DNA of 64,000 nt from Glandiceps talaboti (taxonomy: Eukaryota > Hemichordata > Enteropneusta > Spengelidae), in contig NC_135558.1 in the NCBI RefSeq assembly GCF_964340395.1, positions 21,156,871 to 21,220,870 of the forward strand. The letters are read 5' to 3'. Below the pieces are notes generated by a model, which searched no databases, was not told where the DNA came from, and saw only the letters and a program-made list of their open reading frames with translations. Position 1 is the first letter of the stretch; every line of letters begins with the position of its first letter. The position numbers and the translations under genes were made by a program. Below, piece after piece: positions 19,501 through 35,500 of the stretch.

Positions 19501-20357
19501 ACCAACCTGCTTCCTTCTTTGATAAGTGCAATGGCAAGTCTGATTCTGTTGAACAGAAAGATGACTAATAGCAGGAGGATGAGGGTGACAACACCAAGAA
19601 TAATGGCTGTCAAGAAAAGATAGACAAATATTTCATGTTACTCTCATATTACCAACATTGAGTGAGAAAGCACATACTAGCAATCTTACTTACTTTATGT
19701 AACTACAGAAGAAGTATTTTATCAGAAAAGTTCGATAATTTTCAAATGAATTATCACTTGATGTGTGAAGTTCAATAAAGCTGGCGACATGAACTGTGCT
19801 TTGTTGTTGTAAGTACACTGAGAATATGTCTACTAAAACAATCTACAGATTTAGTTTTCTCAGTTACAATCAAAAGAAAGAAAAAAAAGAAAGAAAGTCA
19901 AAAATCACTTTGTGATGCAAGAGAGATAAACTTACTGAAAGCCAGCCATGTTTCCTTCATTTCAAGATAACTTGAAAGTTCTGTTGTGAATTGAAATTCA
20001 ATGCTTGAATCGTCCACTGATGCTAATGTTTGATACTCTGCATAACAACAGTAAATACCTGCAAACAAGACAATGATATTGTAAACAACATTGCACACAG
20101 GACATGGACCAACACATTATTTATTGCTGAATGAAAAGTTCTAGCTATAAATAAAAGATACTAGTAAATAGCGCCCTCTGGTGTTCTTCCACTGCTGTTA
20201 AACTGGTTGGATGAACGGCAGTTATTTAGGACTGATGTCAGCCATAATATATATATATCCATGTGAAGACACTGTTTAGAGACAATTCTCCACAAACTCC
20301 ATTTGGTATTTTTGTTTGAGCAGATATCTCATAAAGAAACAAATGTACACACACTCA

Positions 20358-20397
<40 letters not shown>

Positions 20398-20479
20398 CAG
20401 ACAGACAGACAGACAGACACAGACAGACAGACACAGACAGACAGACAGACAGATACAGACAGACACAGACACAGACACA

Positions 20480-20520
<41 letters not shown>

Positions 20521-23500
20521 GTACTGTATTCACACAGACATAGACAATGGCAAAGATGATGTAGTACAGATCTATTTTGAAATAAAAGATACTTACTAAG
20601 TGCTAGCAGCAGAAACATTATTAAAATGGCCAACCACACCATAATGCCAGCAATCCATCGCATAATTACAATCCATATAAAACTAATCAGCATACCAATG
20701 ACAGCACCCCTGTATAAAATTAATCAAATTTACTCATTTGTGTTCATTTATACACAAAATTCAATGCTCAACACCAAACTTGCATAGCAATGTTACATAG
20801 ACATGTATGATAAAGTTACAAAAAGGCATATGACAAGAATTTATATTGAGACAGAAAGCAAATTTGTTTGTGACGTGTGACTTTATACTTCGATTCTTGA
20901 ATGATCTCCACTACATACAAACAATCAGAGTTTACTGAAAATATTAAGACTGCCTACCCTAACATGAAGGTCCAGGATTCACCAAAATCATCAAAGATCT
21001 TGTCAGCTATGGCTTGAGCATTTAAGTAGGCTGCTAAGGCACTGTAATAATAACAAAGGAAATAATATACATTATCAACATTTGTACTCAAATAATCAAA
21101 AAGACATCCCAGATTATAAAATTACACTAATGGAATATATTTCACCTCAATATTTTTCATTCAACCTTGAAGAAAAAGAAGTGACAACCCGAGTGATGTA
21201 ATCTTTAGAGACTAAAAAACTGAATGCAGAGACTCTGATAGCTAGGATTGTAAGCTTCCCTGTGAAAATACATTACATTGTACTATCATACATCTAGACA
21301 AGTGTTAAAAATGGACAAAGGAAATTGAGGTAGAGTTATGAGTCTCAAGCTGAGACAAATATCCCCGAAAATCATAAATTACTTCAATCTCTCAAAACTT
21401 TGCCATAAATTATGAAAGCTATCATTGTTCTTATTGAAATAATATGAATGTTTATGATCATTGTAATTTCCAAGGAATCAATAATCTTTTTATTTTCAAA
21501 AACAGTTAGCAGTGTATTCAGTGGCTAATTTTGATACCATTATCACCTCTATTTCAAACATTTCTATCATGGCTATATTTTCCTTCATATGAACTCAGAA
21601 TGGGTTACAGTTTTCTTGAACAAAGAGAGGATAAAACTGTAAGACTTTTATTTTTTGAGGTGTACACTGCACATGTAGAGAGTCATTTATCAATGTACAT
21701 ACATTGGATACTAAACTTTAAAGTATGCAATAAAATACTTATTTTTACATTTTTCAAAGGACTTTTACATTTGCCCTTCATACAGCATTACTACTATTTA
21801 CTACTTACACTTGTGCTGTGCTGATTGCCGATCCTGTAATAGTGTTATTGTTTTTATCAACCAATGTAAGATTGTCAGCAGTTTGTACAAAATCACTTGT
21901 AGCATCAATAGCATCTACTACTATGGATGGAATACATCGACCATACACTGTAAAAACACAAAGCATTTTATCAAAATTAGTGACAACTTTTTTTTTTATG
22001 AATTCATTATTACTCTCACAAGTTGGAAATTAGTGTCCATGGCATTTTTGACTCAATTACTGCAGTTTATCAAACTTATAACATTTTAATGTCTCAATAT
22101 TATCAGACTAAGTTGAAACAGAATATTATATTACATAATGAGTAGACCTGGTCATTGGTTGAACAATATATGTATAAGTTTAACAACTGAATACAAAGCT
22201 GAACAACAGACAACCAATATCAGCTTATACAACCATGTATGAGAGAAAGTTATCCTGTACATACAATATACAATATAACATAGAATACCTCAATAAAATT
22301 GACAAAACATAACAACTACATTGCTTTAAGTCATTTTATAGTCATCCTATAATATTTCTAATCTAAAATGATATTTTACTCACAGGCTTTGGACTCCAAA
22401 TAGTATGAGGCACATTCTTCATCACCAAACAAATCCAGTGGACTCTGTGAAAAATTGAAATATAAAATAATCAGATAAAGATCATACATTTAATAATCTG
22501 AACTCTAAATTATGAATATGTATCACATACATGTAAAAGTAACTATATTAATACAAATGTATGTCTTATGATACCCAGCAGTATTTGTTGATACACCCAA
22601 AAACTCTAATAGATACGACATACAACAATTCACAAAGATTTGAAGAAAAAAAATGTCTAAATCCAAGCTGTTTGCTTTGTATGCGCATATGTGACAGGAT
22701 TTCAATTGTTACACTTTTAAAAACAGTGGCACAAACTGACGAGAAACCAACTTGAAAAGTTCCTAGTTTCAGTTTGTTGGGATATAATTTGGAGAGACTT
22801 AATGCACATGAACTGTAAGATAAAATTTATTAGTTAGGGTTGTGACTGCCACAATAGTAGTGATAGTGGCTAAACTGACATGGCATTTAAAAAGATTTAA
22901 CAGTGGTATTTGTGATCCCAGCACTATTAGCCTAGATTCAAGTCATGTGGGGGTTGCTCTCTCCAATCCCAAACAACAAAAGACCAGACACTGAAAGAGC
23001 TAAAATTCCCACATGACGTACTGCATTCTAGGCAACATCATAATCATCGTCTCCATCGTTGTCACCACCACCACCACCATTATCACCATTATCATCATTA
23101 TCATCATCAAAGCAGGTGACCTGATCAGTTTTCTCCAAGCACTAACAACAATTAGCAAGTCTGAGTATCACAAATTACACTTGCACTTAGAAACGTTGTA
23201 CTTTCTTTATTTGAACTACATGTAAATATTGGAATAATGTCACTAGCCCAATATTATGAGGTTATTTAAACAAAATAACCACTGGTTCACTGGTCAAAAC
23301 CGAGTGGTATACCATTCCCCGGGGGTGGTTTATTGCTATTATATTATACCAGTATATTGAAAATATCAGAAACAAGATAAGACGCAACATTTTCTAGTTT
23401 CATTTGCACCCCATTCCTGCATAGACTACAATGTTCATAGACGAACAATAAACATCAAAATTTGGACGTGTGCCAACTGTGCATTATCGCTGACGTGCTA

Positions 23501-26500
23501 GTTCGATGTCTAGACCAATCAGATCTCTTGATTTGTGCCATCGATATACCGGTATAATATAATACCCAATATCACCTCTTCATTTGTTATACCACCATGA
23601 GTGTCATTTCCGCAACGTGACATGAGTCATAACACTCTTCTCATGTTGTGGAAATGACATTCATTGTGATACAATGAATGATGAGGTGATGTTCAGATGA
23701 TACAATGAATGAAGAGGGGATGTCGGGTAATAATCGATTTATCACATGCCTATGCCCAGGAATTCAAAGAGAATACATGAAAAATAAAAATGTGCACATA
23801 GTCTGCTGACCAAGTCAATCTGCTTTGGTGAAATGTTTATAACTGATCGTCAACTTTCATCAGATTTCGATGTAACTTTTCAAAATAATTTTGAAATACA
23901 GGTTTGGTAGTTGCACACTGTTTCTCTAAAATTTCAGAAAATGCTTTAGATATGTTACTAAAACCAGATGGTCGACCACAAACGTAACTTCTGCATTACA
24001 TGAGTATGGTACATGTAGCGTACACATAGTTGGTGGATGACAGTCACACTGAAGATACCTTTGCGAAATGCATGTACCTGTACAGTGTTGTTATGAATTT
24101 GTAATTTAATGTAGGTTTGTACATAGTATCATTTGGGTATTGATATACAGTACAGGCAATACAACTTACCTAGCTTTACTTGTCTGCCAACTATTCTGAA
24201 ACATTTGGTAGTATATATCGTGTGTGCCTCAATGGAGGTTCATCTATGTGATGATTGACAATAATTATATTGAAATATGATATCAAAAGTGAAAACCATA
24301 GTCAATAATAAATGTGAATCCATCCTACCTTGCCAGAGGTTTCAGGAGTAATATCATAGTCACAAATAAAACTAGACCAGTCAACACTTGATGCAGATAA
24401 CATATATTTGGCTTCTTCTGGGTATCCAACCCATGTGCTAGATGGGCATTCTGAGACACAGATCTGTCAAAGAGGAACATGCAAATTTTTTGTCAGTTCT
24501 ACAATGAATTTGAAAAGTGAAAACAGCTAGTACATGCAATGTATTTCCTGTCATTTACCATTATGATAGTATTTAAAGACTGGGAGAGTACAAATGTACA
24601 GATTAGGATTCTCATCTACATGTACATGTATGTGTGAAAAACAGTTCTCTATTGTACAACCTTGCAAAATGTTCTAAAACATAAAACAACACTGGACTAT
24701 AGTACATTGTAGGTGATAAAGGTGTGACAAAGGCAATATAAAATATCATTGAAATACAGATTACACAGTGAAGTAACTTGGTATTTGAATTATAGTATCA
24801 GAACTGATAATTGTTTTAGGACATGTATCTAACAATACTGTAACAGTGCTAGGAAATAATATTGTAATGATTTGGTTGTTTTTACTATTGAGGAACTATT
24901 CAATACGTCACAATTTCAGTGGAATTCCTTGCAAGAGGAAGTATTTGAGAATGTTAGCTATTGATGTTTAGCTGTTTGCCTGTGTGCTCTCTAAGAAACT
25001 TTGGTGACCATGGCAACCTCTCCTTGTAAACAAGTTGGAAAGAACTATTATGTGGACTAAGGTCACAGACTTGACCTCTAAGCCATTTTGACATGTCATT
25101 CACATGCACCAATTTCTTGTAACATACCAAAATTTAGTGTCCCCTCTCTAGACGAGATTTAAAAGAAAAACATATTTTTTATCATTTTGGGTTAACACAA
25201 CAAATTTTATCTTTCATTAGTTGTGTGTTAATGCATATAGTTCTGTAAATCAAATTAAGCAATATGCTGTCCTAACATTACATAACATCTCTAGAATAAT
25301 AGAATTACTTTCATTTAAAATGATGACAGAACAATAACAGGATGTCATTTATATATTTTTAAATTTATAGAAGTAATCAACTTGAAATCATATATCTTAA
25401 TGTTACTTGTGATTGTTACCTTAACACAATTACCCTGGCATTGACTGTTTTATTTCCACTAATATTGGCAAATGAGCTTGAAAGAACTATACTCAGGTAT
25501 ATTGCTAAAGTGATTCTTGTCTACAATTCTGTATAACAATTAACATAAACTGGGAATTAATTTTATTATACGTGCTGAAAATAAGACCTTAGAATATTTA
25601 TAATGAAATGCTGGCTTCACATACATCACTTGTCACGAGTAAGATAAAGTTGTCTTTCTATGATTAAGTGCTTTGTTATATATCCTGTCTAAAGAACCTA
25701 AAACAACATGTGTGAATGATATCCCTGCAGTGACTCATACCAGGAACAGATTTGCTGACTCTTTATTGAAACTAAATCATAATAAAATGTACACAAAACA
25801 ACACCTACCAACATGTACATACAAATGTCTTTTAAATTAATAATGAAATTTTATTTTTCTTCTGTTGATTCTGACTGTACTCCACACTTATTTTTGATTA
25901 AATATTCTATCTCACTTGTTATTTTTTGAATTGATCAATTAATCAATCCATTTCATAGGACACCAGACTCCAGACTGTTCTGTTCTGTTCTGTTCTGTTC
26001 TTTGCTAATAAATGGTTAGACCACACAACACATTTAGAAACCAGTCTTTGGTTTCGTGACAGGCTAGATGCCTGACAAATGTGAAGTGGTAGTCGTTTTC
26101 ACTCTCCATGAGTACATACATTGTATATGAGAACAACCTACCTGTGTGGTGGGACATTGCAACTCTAATAAGGATGTAGCACTTGCACAGTCCACTAAAT
26201 CAAAGTAAAACAAGTACGGTTTATCTCTGGGGGAGAAAAAGAAGAAAATATCCATCAGACACAACAAAGTTATACACTAGTATACAGTTATTTTAGCATT
26301 TTAAAGGCTGGAATATGAGATAATTAGATTTTATTCCCCAATATTTTCTTTGTTCAGCCAAGCAAAATACAAGCAACCTAAGGGGTCTTGTCACTACAAG
26401 TCACTGTGTGAGTAGTAATGAACCTTTTAATAGGGCCGGAGTAGTTTTCCAGCTGAGTAAAGACAAATAAGTAATAGAGAATAATATGAGTATATCTCCT

Positions 26501-29500
26501 AAAGCATAATATTAATTAATAAAATTTCAGGAAAAATATTGGCAATGTTAGAACCTTTTGACTTATATTTGGAGCACCACATAACAGTGACGTAGACATG
26601 GATTGTTGTGACATAGCACAAACCAGGGTATATGATTCATATTTTCTGTTTAAAAGTAATAACTTGGCTTGTACATGGTACAATACTTGTCATACAAGTG
26701 TTAAAAAAGTCACCCAATTCCCCTCAAATTCTTATCATTTTTCATTATTTTAGTAGACTTTTATCAAAACTTTATGAACTGTTGAGCCATAAGGCGTTTC
26801 TCAAAATTACAAAAGTAATGTATACAATATTTATATGAATTTGCATAGTAATTATTATATATAGGTTTGTAACATTCATCAGTTGTTACTGGTGAAGAAA
26901 TAAAACAATTGTCTGTAACACAAGGTTTGCTTTATGAGTTACATGTACACTGTAGTTTCACTTTTTAAAAACATTCACACTGTTAAAATATGTTCATGAA
27001 AATGTAACAATGTGGCTACTAATGTTAGATCCACCCTAGTCTGTATTCAGACACAGATTATATTTTGTCGTATTCCTGAAAAACCTTCTGAAATATGTTT
27101 ATTTAAATACTAGTTGTGTGCAAATACATGTACATAACCTATAACAATCTAATAGTCAGCATGTACAATGAACATACAGAACACGCGCTACTCACTGAGG
27201 ATTTGAACACCTAAAATATAATCTAGCATCTGTACTATCTCCTCAAATGCCCTCTAGTGGTTAACCAGGCATCTGAGTTAGATGTTCCATAAATGAGGGT
27301 ACTCATGAATATTCATAGAAATATAAAAGTCTGGTGGGTTAGAACAGTCGTCTTGACTTCATGGAATGTCCAGTGCACACCATGTTTAATTCTATTAATT
27401 TCAGAGGCAACAATAGTATTAAAGATAAATTACAAAAAAAGTCAAGACGACTGTTGACAGTCTAGATCTACCCCATAATTCATCATTTCTACAATTCAAC
27501 AAACATTTTGTTAAATATTGTCATTTGTATTTTTCTTTGTTGAACACATTACATGATTAATGACACATAATCCTTGCATGTCAATTTAGGATAAAATTGA
27601 AGTAATCAATTACATACATGATAACTTTTCATGACAACAGACATTTATTACAATGTTTTACACATTTGTGTACCTGACTAGGTTTTATGAGTTTTAATTA
27701 ATAATTTATATAATTTTCATAAAAACATTACCAGAAAGGTGAAAGTCCACAATGTCAAACATATGATGTAGTAGCAATTGCCTAATTGGATTCTGGGCAT
27801 CACAACTATGAAACATACACACATTTCAAACTACCTTACTACTGAAATATGTACCTAAGATAAGAAACCACAACTGTTTACAGAATTTACTTGTAATCCA
27901 CCAGCACATGGTAAATTTTCTTTACATAGCTAGAAAACAATTAATGTTTACGATGGCAGTTTTGAAAAAAAGAAGAAGTAATTTTTCAAAAGCAGTCAAT
28001 GAATCTACTTAAAATTTCATAGTGAAACAAACTGTTACTACCTATGGGGTAAACAAGACATTACTTGAAAAGGTGGGGTGGGAGGGGAGGGAGTTGCAAT
28101 AAATTTCCTTCAAAACAACACCTGCTTGGTACGGCCGACTGACAGCTAGGAATTAAAGATGAAGGTATTTTGTATATTCGTTGTTAAAGTGGCATGGCGA
28201 TCGTGTCTGAGTCAAATGTTATAGTTCAGTTGGTGTCACGACTTTTTGGCTTTTTATTGCAGGTTTGTGACAAGTCATAAATCATCATTTGCCTGAAAGC
28301 AAACAAAGAGTGTGGCTGTTCTTGTAATCACAGAGTGTTGAACTTTGAAGGAATTCTTTATAACACTTTACTTTAACAATAGTAATAGAAGCTCCAGGTA
28401 ATTCTCTTCATGTATCATCCATACTGCTGTAAGTTGGTGCTAGTGATGTACCCCCTAAATGTATTGTTTTCCTGTTTCATTGTTAGAGCCCAAACCCCAC
28501 CCTGACCCCCTAGAAAATATCTTTAGACCAGGAAAAGAATTACAATGTTATATCTAATTTTCACACACACACTGATATTATATCAACAGTCAAACTTCTG
28601 AAACTAAATGGTGCAAATATAGGAGAAATAGGTAAAAGCAAGTTGACAATTGCAATTGATTTGGATAGTGAAAATACTTGATGTATAATTCTACTGTTTA
28701 TACAAAATGTAACTGCTATGTTAGTGTGTATGTATACACTATAAACATTAATTGGTATAAAACACTGAATATAAGGTAGCTGATTCTGGATTTGGCATAC
28801 ATTAACTTTCCTGCACATAGACATACATGTATTTGTATATTCTTTAATCACAGCCTCTAGCGTTAATCCAAAGTGTAAGCACTCCATAGAAACCTTTAAT
28901 ACTCCTACATAGGACTAGGTACATACCAGACTATTGGTAAACCCATGAAACCACATAGCTTTGACACACAGTGTTACTATGACAACACTGGCTAACAATT
29001 ATATGTTATGTATTACTTACACACTACATATAAATGTTTTTAGTACACACATCAAACTGAATTGTTGTAATAAGGAAGGACAAAAGGAGTTTCTATTCTG
29101 AAATTTGAATGGTGTTTATCAGGTACACAGTTAACACAATTTTTAATAATTCAACATCAAATGTAACGTGATTAATGGAGGTATGTATATAGGAGAATGA
29201 AATATGATGTAAAATAAATGACATAATATTATAGATTGATTTCCTTCACAACATAAAGCAGAATAAACACTTTCACTTGTTCACATTTATTTACTCTAAA
29301 TCATATGGTCAGAAAATATTTTAAAAATTCACTATTTTTGGGGGGAATATTGTTGTACAAATATTTCTAGTATTAATCCAACTCAAACCCAGAAATGCCA
29401 ATACGGTTGCTATTTGTAGATCACCTATTAAGTGCCCTAGAGTTAAAAACATGCAGGAGGCAGAGTATCCAGTGCAAACCTAGTACCAGTACCTGTACTG

Positions 29501-32500
29501 TTCAGTAAAAGTCAAGCAGAGCATCTTCTTTCTAATACATAAACAGATCTTGGTACATTTCAACAAAACCCAGACAACACTGGGTATAGATCTAAACTCT
29601 GACTGTAGTCTGATGATATGTCTACTTCCCTTGTGATGATTAGGTACAAATATGTAAGAGTTATATTATAATAGTAATTCTATCTTATTTCTTCATTTAT
29701 TTTGTACAATGTTAAATGTTGTACATTTTGTATCTAAGTTGTATATCTAGTATACATGTAGTCGGGATGCCAACATGGTTTTTATCAAAACCACAAAGAG
29801 AGATTTGATGACGGATACAAATGTAGCACTGAACAGTGTGCCGGCCCTCTAAGCCAATTTGCAAATATGACACACCACCGACGCACACAATTTCAAGTGA
29901 CGCAGCAAAGTTTGGTTGTTCTCCTATCTCTTACTATGTGGTGACTCACAAGAAATGACAGTTTTTATCATTTTGACTCACAACAATAAAATTAGGCTAT
30001 CATTTGAGGACACACTGGAAATAAACTATTGTATATCAGACAACCCATAAATATTTATCAATGAATATATCTTTATCCGAATTGTTGTATATTTGTATAC
30101 TTACTTGACAAGCGTATCATATCCACACATTTGGCCTCTACCATCAGTTGCATAGATGAGTTTATTAGGATTACCATTGCCCCAGGCTGAAACAAAAAAT
30201 AATAAATTATATTAATATATATCACTACAGAGATGTTGTTGCCATGGTATCACGTTACAGTGTGTCTTCTGTGTATGTCATTGCTGTTGGCAACACTGTA
30301 TCATACAGTGGTCTTGCTAAGGTTTGGGCATCCACATATCAGTGGGGGAGGGGGGGGAGGAGGGGGGGGAGGTTATCTGGTGAAGCTGTCATAGATTTCC
30401 ATACCTTCAAGACTTGTACATGTATCACAATTAAAATGAGGAAGCGCCCTTCTTAAATACCTGGAAAACCCAAGTACATGTAGATGTAGATGTAGATGTA
30501 GATTTGGTCTACCTTCAGACATTTTATGATGTACAGTGTTAAAGTCTATATGTGACTGGATATACGACTTGTTAACTTTCGTCAAAGCTTAAAAGATCAA
30601 TTTAAACAAGAGAGGAATATTTCAACAAATATTTTGACTTTCTCATTAACTGAAAGGTGAACCTGGACTTGGAAAACACAGTTAATATTAATTGTATGCT
30701 ATAATATTCTCATAAAATATCCAACCCAAACGGTATACCTCTGCTGACATTGTGGGAAACTGGTTATCATTGTAAATATATATCTTTAGGTAAATAAGTT
30801 GTACATAGCTACATTTTGATTAACAAGGCTCAAAACAGCACTGTTTAAGAGGTGGGTGGGTGGGGTGGGCTCAAAAAAACCCACTTTTTTCTGTTATAAC
30901 TTACATGTAGTGATGTACATAGCAAAATCTTCCATTTCCCTTTTTTATATTATGTATATATTTGGTGGGATCATTAGCTGCTAAGACTAACATGAATATT
31001 TTTTTACATTATGAATAAAAATACTTTCATGATTTAAAATGAAATACCTAAATGAAACAAAAATTTTGTCGACATTTTATACTTTTTTGCTTTTTTCAAA
31101 AAGGTGAGATACTAATTTTTGTATACCGTATTTCTATGTATGTATTGTTAGTGTGTTCATTTATCATGTAGAAATACCTAGTATTGTAACTGAATGTTTG
31201 GTATTTTCTGTTCAATGGAAGCTATAATACACAGTGTCTGTGCATGTATTGTATGTGTCTAGTTGTCCATTTAGCTTTTACAAATAATACAAGATTTAAA
31301 TGTTATTCGGTGTAAAAACCCATTACAAGTCGATGTTTCGTTATGGTCCATTATAGACATTGTACAGTCCAGGAAGGGTAGGGGTAGGAAATCCAAGATG
31401 GCCGCACAATTAACATTTGATCACATGCATATGTATTGTGTAATGATGCATAAATCACTGATAAGGCCTAAACAAATAATTGTTTGGTTACCTGACCTCA
31501 TCTAACTTTTCACTGCCGACCCTAAACTATTTTTTACATATTCGAGAAAAAAAAATCGCAAAAATTGTGAAGTGTCATGAGAAATAGTGGATGCGGAAAC
31601 TGACATCAACTTAAAAAGACACTCTAAAACTGTTCTTCCAATCTAGATCTGTAATGGCTGTACATCTAATAGGATGAAATAAACAACAAAGAGACCATTT
31701 GAAAAACAATGGAAAACCTGAACTAGACACTCACACAGAAAAAAAAATATAATGAAATAAAAAATCTACCTACCCCACCTATTCTAAAAATTGAGCGTGA
31801 CCGGAACCAGACAATTTTTTTATTAGGCCAAACAAGAAAACACTGAGACAACTGGCAAAATTGATAAATTAATCAAGTACAGCTGAAACAGGCTAACTGA
31901 CTATGAAACTGTAGAGTACGATTTGAGCTCTCACAGGCAATTTTGATTCAGGTCACGTACCCAGTATCACTTAAATAACTCCTTCTAGGAAACAACCATG
32001 TTTCAATGGAAGGTTATTTCTATTGATAGGGAATGACTTGTATACCAGACATACAATGGCTGTATTATCAGTTACATTATGGCCATGCATGGGACATACA
32101 GCATTATGCTTTGAGTGACTCTAGTACTTTGTTTGTCACTACGAGTGAATGGGACGTTTTTACCAGTTACTGATACAACAGTTTAATGTACACTAGTAGT
32201 AACACAACAATGAAATAAAATATATTAGAAATTTAAATGGCGTTTAACAAAAGAATTCACAACCAGGAAAACCTAGACTGGGTGCTAACGTGGTCTCTAA
32301 CTAAATCACAGAGGTGTAAATCATAACGATAACATATAGGAACTATATAGACTAGGAAAACTAATGTACCTGCAGTTAAATGGTTTATACATGTACAAGG
32401 AGTTTTGTTTGCTGTGTAGTTTTGGTTCACATAGGATACATTTACTGCATTCTACACAAGCAGTATGTTTAACATCTGAGAGAAATTGATGTTTACAACG

Positions 32501-35500
32501 ATGTCTGACAGTGTGATAAAACATCTCACTAAACTCTTTGAAATACAAAATTTATAATCTTCCTGTCAGACAGTCGCTTACAAATGTAGTTGGTATCAGA
32601 ATCATGATAAATGACAAACCTCCACTTCACTTCTTTTTCAGACTGTATAATTTCAACTCTTACTGGATTCACAAACATTATAAAAAATCCAATTGTTTTG
32701 TGAATCTATCATCAAATTTATCTCTGTAAATCGCAAAGCTATGTGGTTCATTGAACTTAACCCTAATCCTGCCATAGTCGTTATCATTTACATGAAGTGA
32801 ACCTGAATAAAGTTTTAATAATTCAGCATGTACCTCAAAAAATAACTTTCTCAGACTTTTGCTGTTGCTTTGTTTTAAAAGACTGCAACATAGCAGTCTC
32901 AGTTCAAATCAAGAAAACAATGGGACCGCCATACAACATTTTGAATTGAGAACAAAAACGACGTAACAATTTAGCCACTCAAAAGAAGTTGTCAAATACT
33001 GTGTTGAATGGACAGGATTTGGAGTAATGATCATTGACTCTCGGTTTCCTTGATAACAAAATGTGAACACACAGCACATTCACCAGTTTTCTTTTAATAA
33101 CACACTTCAAGTTTCACATGGCAAAAGTTTTGGGTGAGTCAACTTCAGTTCTAGTATTTTCACATAAATGGGTTCCTAGTGTACAGAATGATTATAATGG
33201 TTGGATATGGAGAGGATATGAACACCTGGTGTATTAAAGAACTACATGTACATGATGATGTACTCATCAATTTTGGGATTTTATCATTAAATTTTGAATT
33301 ACTAGCTACTACATGTACATCGCAGAAAATTGAGGATATAAAAGTGACGATTGAAAAGATTAACATACTTTATAAATACAAAATGTTCTACTCAATTTTG
33401 ATACAAAGTAATACATATAATCCAACAATTTACTGACAAAATGTAAAATAGGTGTGTGTACGTGTGTGTGTACATGTGTGTACATGTGTGTGTACATGTC
33501 AATATGTACGTGTCTGTGTGTGCATGTCTGTGTACATGTACATGTCTGTGTGTACGTGTCTATGTGTACGTGTCTATGTACATGTAGATGTCTATGTGTA
33601 CATGTTTGTGTGTACATGTCTGTGTGTGCATGTCTGTGTACATGTACATGTCTGTGTGTACGTGTCTGTGTGTACGTGTCTATGTACATGTAGATGTCTA
33701 TGTGTACATGTTTGTGTGTACATGTCTGTGTGTACATGTCTGTGTGTACGTGTCTGTGTGTACGTGTCTGTGGAATATAGGTAACATCACAGCTAAAGTT
33801 AGTATCGGTACTTACCAAAGTATCCTACTACAAACATTCCAGCAATGAATGCAATAAATAGTACACAACAAATAATATCTGTGCAACCCCTGAAAACAAG
33901 TGAAAAATTTACAAATCAAACAGGTGTCTGAAAATGTAAAAGTCTGAAAAAATACATTCAGTGAGTGTACAGAATATAATTTTGATATAATTAATACAGG
34001 GGAATTTAATAAAGACTACATTTTACAATAATTGGCAGTTTTGATTGGCATGATATTTCAATTTGAATCCATAATAACCTACAGAATGACATGAAGCTAA
34101 AGTGATTTTAGAAATCCATAATACTGGTGTAAGTTATAAATGTGTTAGTTTCTAGAAAAACTGGGTATGCCAAATATGTCAAGTAGAAACTAGTAAGCAA
34201 ACATGTAAACTTGGTATTGCAATAGATTTTGGTACCACCATCTTTTTAAGAAATTTAGGGGGGAGGGGGCATCACACTTAAATAATACCATATGTTCAGT
34301 TCAGTAGGAATATATAGCAAATACATGCATAATATGAATATTTAATTATTACTCCATATCCATATTTAATAAAATATCTTTTAAGAACAAACATATGGCA
34401 GTAACCATGGTGATATTTTCACATTAATAATTCATAGTTGTTTGATGTCTACAGATAAATATTGATATATAAGCATATAATATCTTTCTTATTCTACATT
34501 ATCAGTGATTCACTTCATTAATATCTTTCTTATTCTACATTATCAGTGATTCACTTCATTAATATCTTTCTTATTCTACATTATCAGTGATTCACTTCAT
34601 TAATATCTTTCTTATTCTACATTATCAGTGATTCACTTCATTAATATCTTTCTTATTCTACATTATCAGTGATTCACTTCATTAATATCTTTCTTATTCT
34701 ACATTATCAGTGATTCACTTCATTAATATCTTTCTTATTCTACATTATCAGTGATTCACTTCATTAATATCTTTCTTATTCTACATTATCAGTGATTCAC
34801 TTCATTAATATCTTTCTTATTCTACATTATCAGTGATTCACTTCATTAATATCTTGCTCAATAAATTAGTATTTTATACTACCGATAGTATTTAAATTGG
34901 CCATATTATTACTGCAATGCATTGGGACAGAGTTTTCTATAAGGCCATATAAAATAAATTGTATGTTTCTGATTACCATCCCTAGTTTAAGCCACCAACC
35001 CTAAACATTTTTTTAAACATTTGCAACATTACTAACAAAACGATACAAAATTCTTTGACTTCCTGACCTTTATGTATGTCTGTTTTCATTCCCTAGAGTG
35101 ATGTCTGTACATATTTCATCAAACTATCACAGAAGGAGTATTCTGACTGACATTTTGTTTGTTTTTGGGTTGAAGCAATATTTATCAAAAATAAAAACAA
35201 TCAAAAAGATCTCTTTTTTAAATAAAATAAAATCCCGACCTACCAACACTATTTTCTAAGGCCATGTTATCAGACACACACAATAATTTGGTTTTTTTTA
35301 GCCTAAGCCAGCATAGAATAGTGGGTTCCAGCATAGACCTTGGAAGGATTCCATGGTCTGTGGTTCCACCCTGTCATTAGATCTACTACTAGTACTAGTA
35401 ATACAAAACAAACACAATTACGTAATACTACTTTCTCTCTTTATCTTACAAATGTGAGTTTACTGCACCACTGCTTAAGGGAAAAAAGATTGTTTCAATG

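Larger units (their letters stand above)
13533..22383 (-). other. Gene B introns 7-19
   Basis: Short to medium introns between exons 7 and 20. I found no extra exon. They hold an (AATC)n tract (18298-18327), the CA/CAGA tract of intron 10 and a dispersed repeat in intron 15 (16910-17185); otherwise nothing recognisable. Confidence 0.6.
26227..30104 (-). other. Gene B intron 4
   Basis: Long intron with a copy of the TGTCACTAC repeat (about 26330-26475, inverted relative to 16910-17185), a 17-bp perfect inverted repeat (27343-27455) and an interspersed repeat at 29830-30000. No exon seen. Confidence 0.5.
30187..33815 (-). other. Gene B intron 3
   Basis: Holds a single-arm relative of the 6368-6545 foldback (32281-32350), a repeat at 31470-31830 related to 34970-35300, and the TGTACATG minisatellite. 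No exon seen. Confidence 0.5.

Noticed and set aside
20276-20693. Cys/Val- and Thr/His-rich frames
   Set aside because: Products of the CA/CAGA microsatellite; only the part equal to gene B exon 10 is coding.
23061-23110. Thr/Ile-rich frame over a CAC/ATC tract
   Set aside because: Simple repeat within gene B intron 6, not an exon.
33360-33848. His/Thr- or Cys/Val-rich frames up to 152 codons
   Set aside because: Minisatellite translation in several frames and both strands; the true exon 3 lies beside it at 33816-33889.
34479-34853. Possible CRISPR-like direct repeat array
   Set aside because: Units are contiguous without unique spacers and the context is an animal intron.
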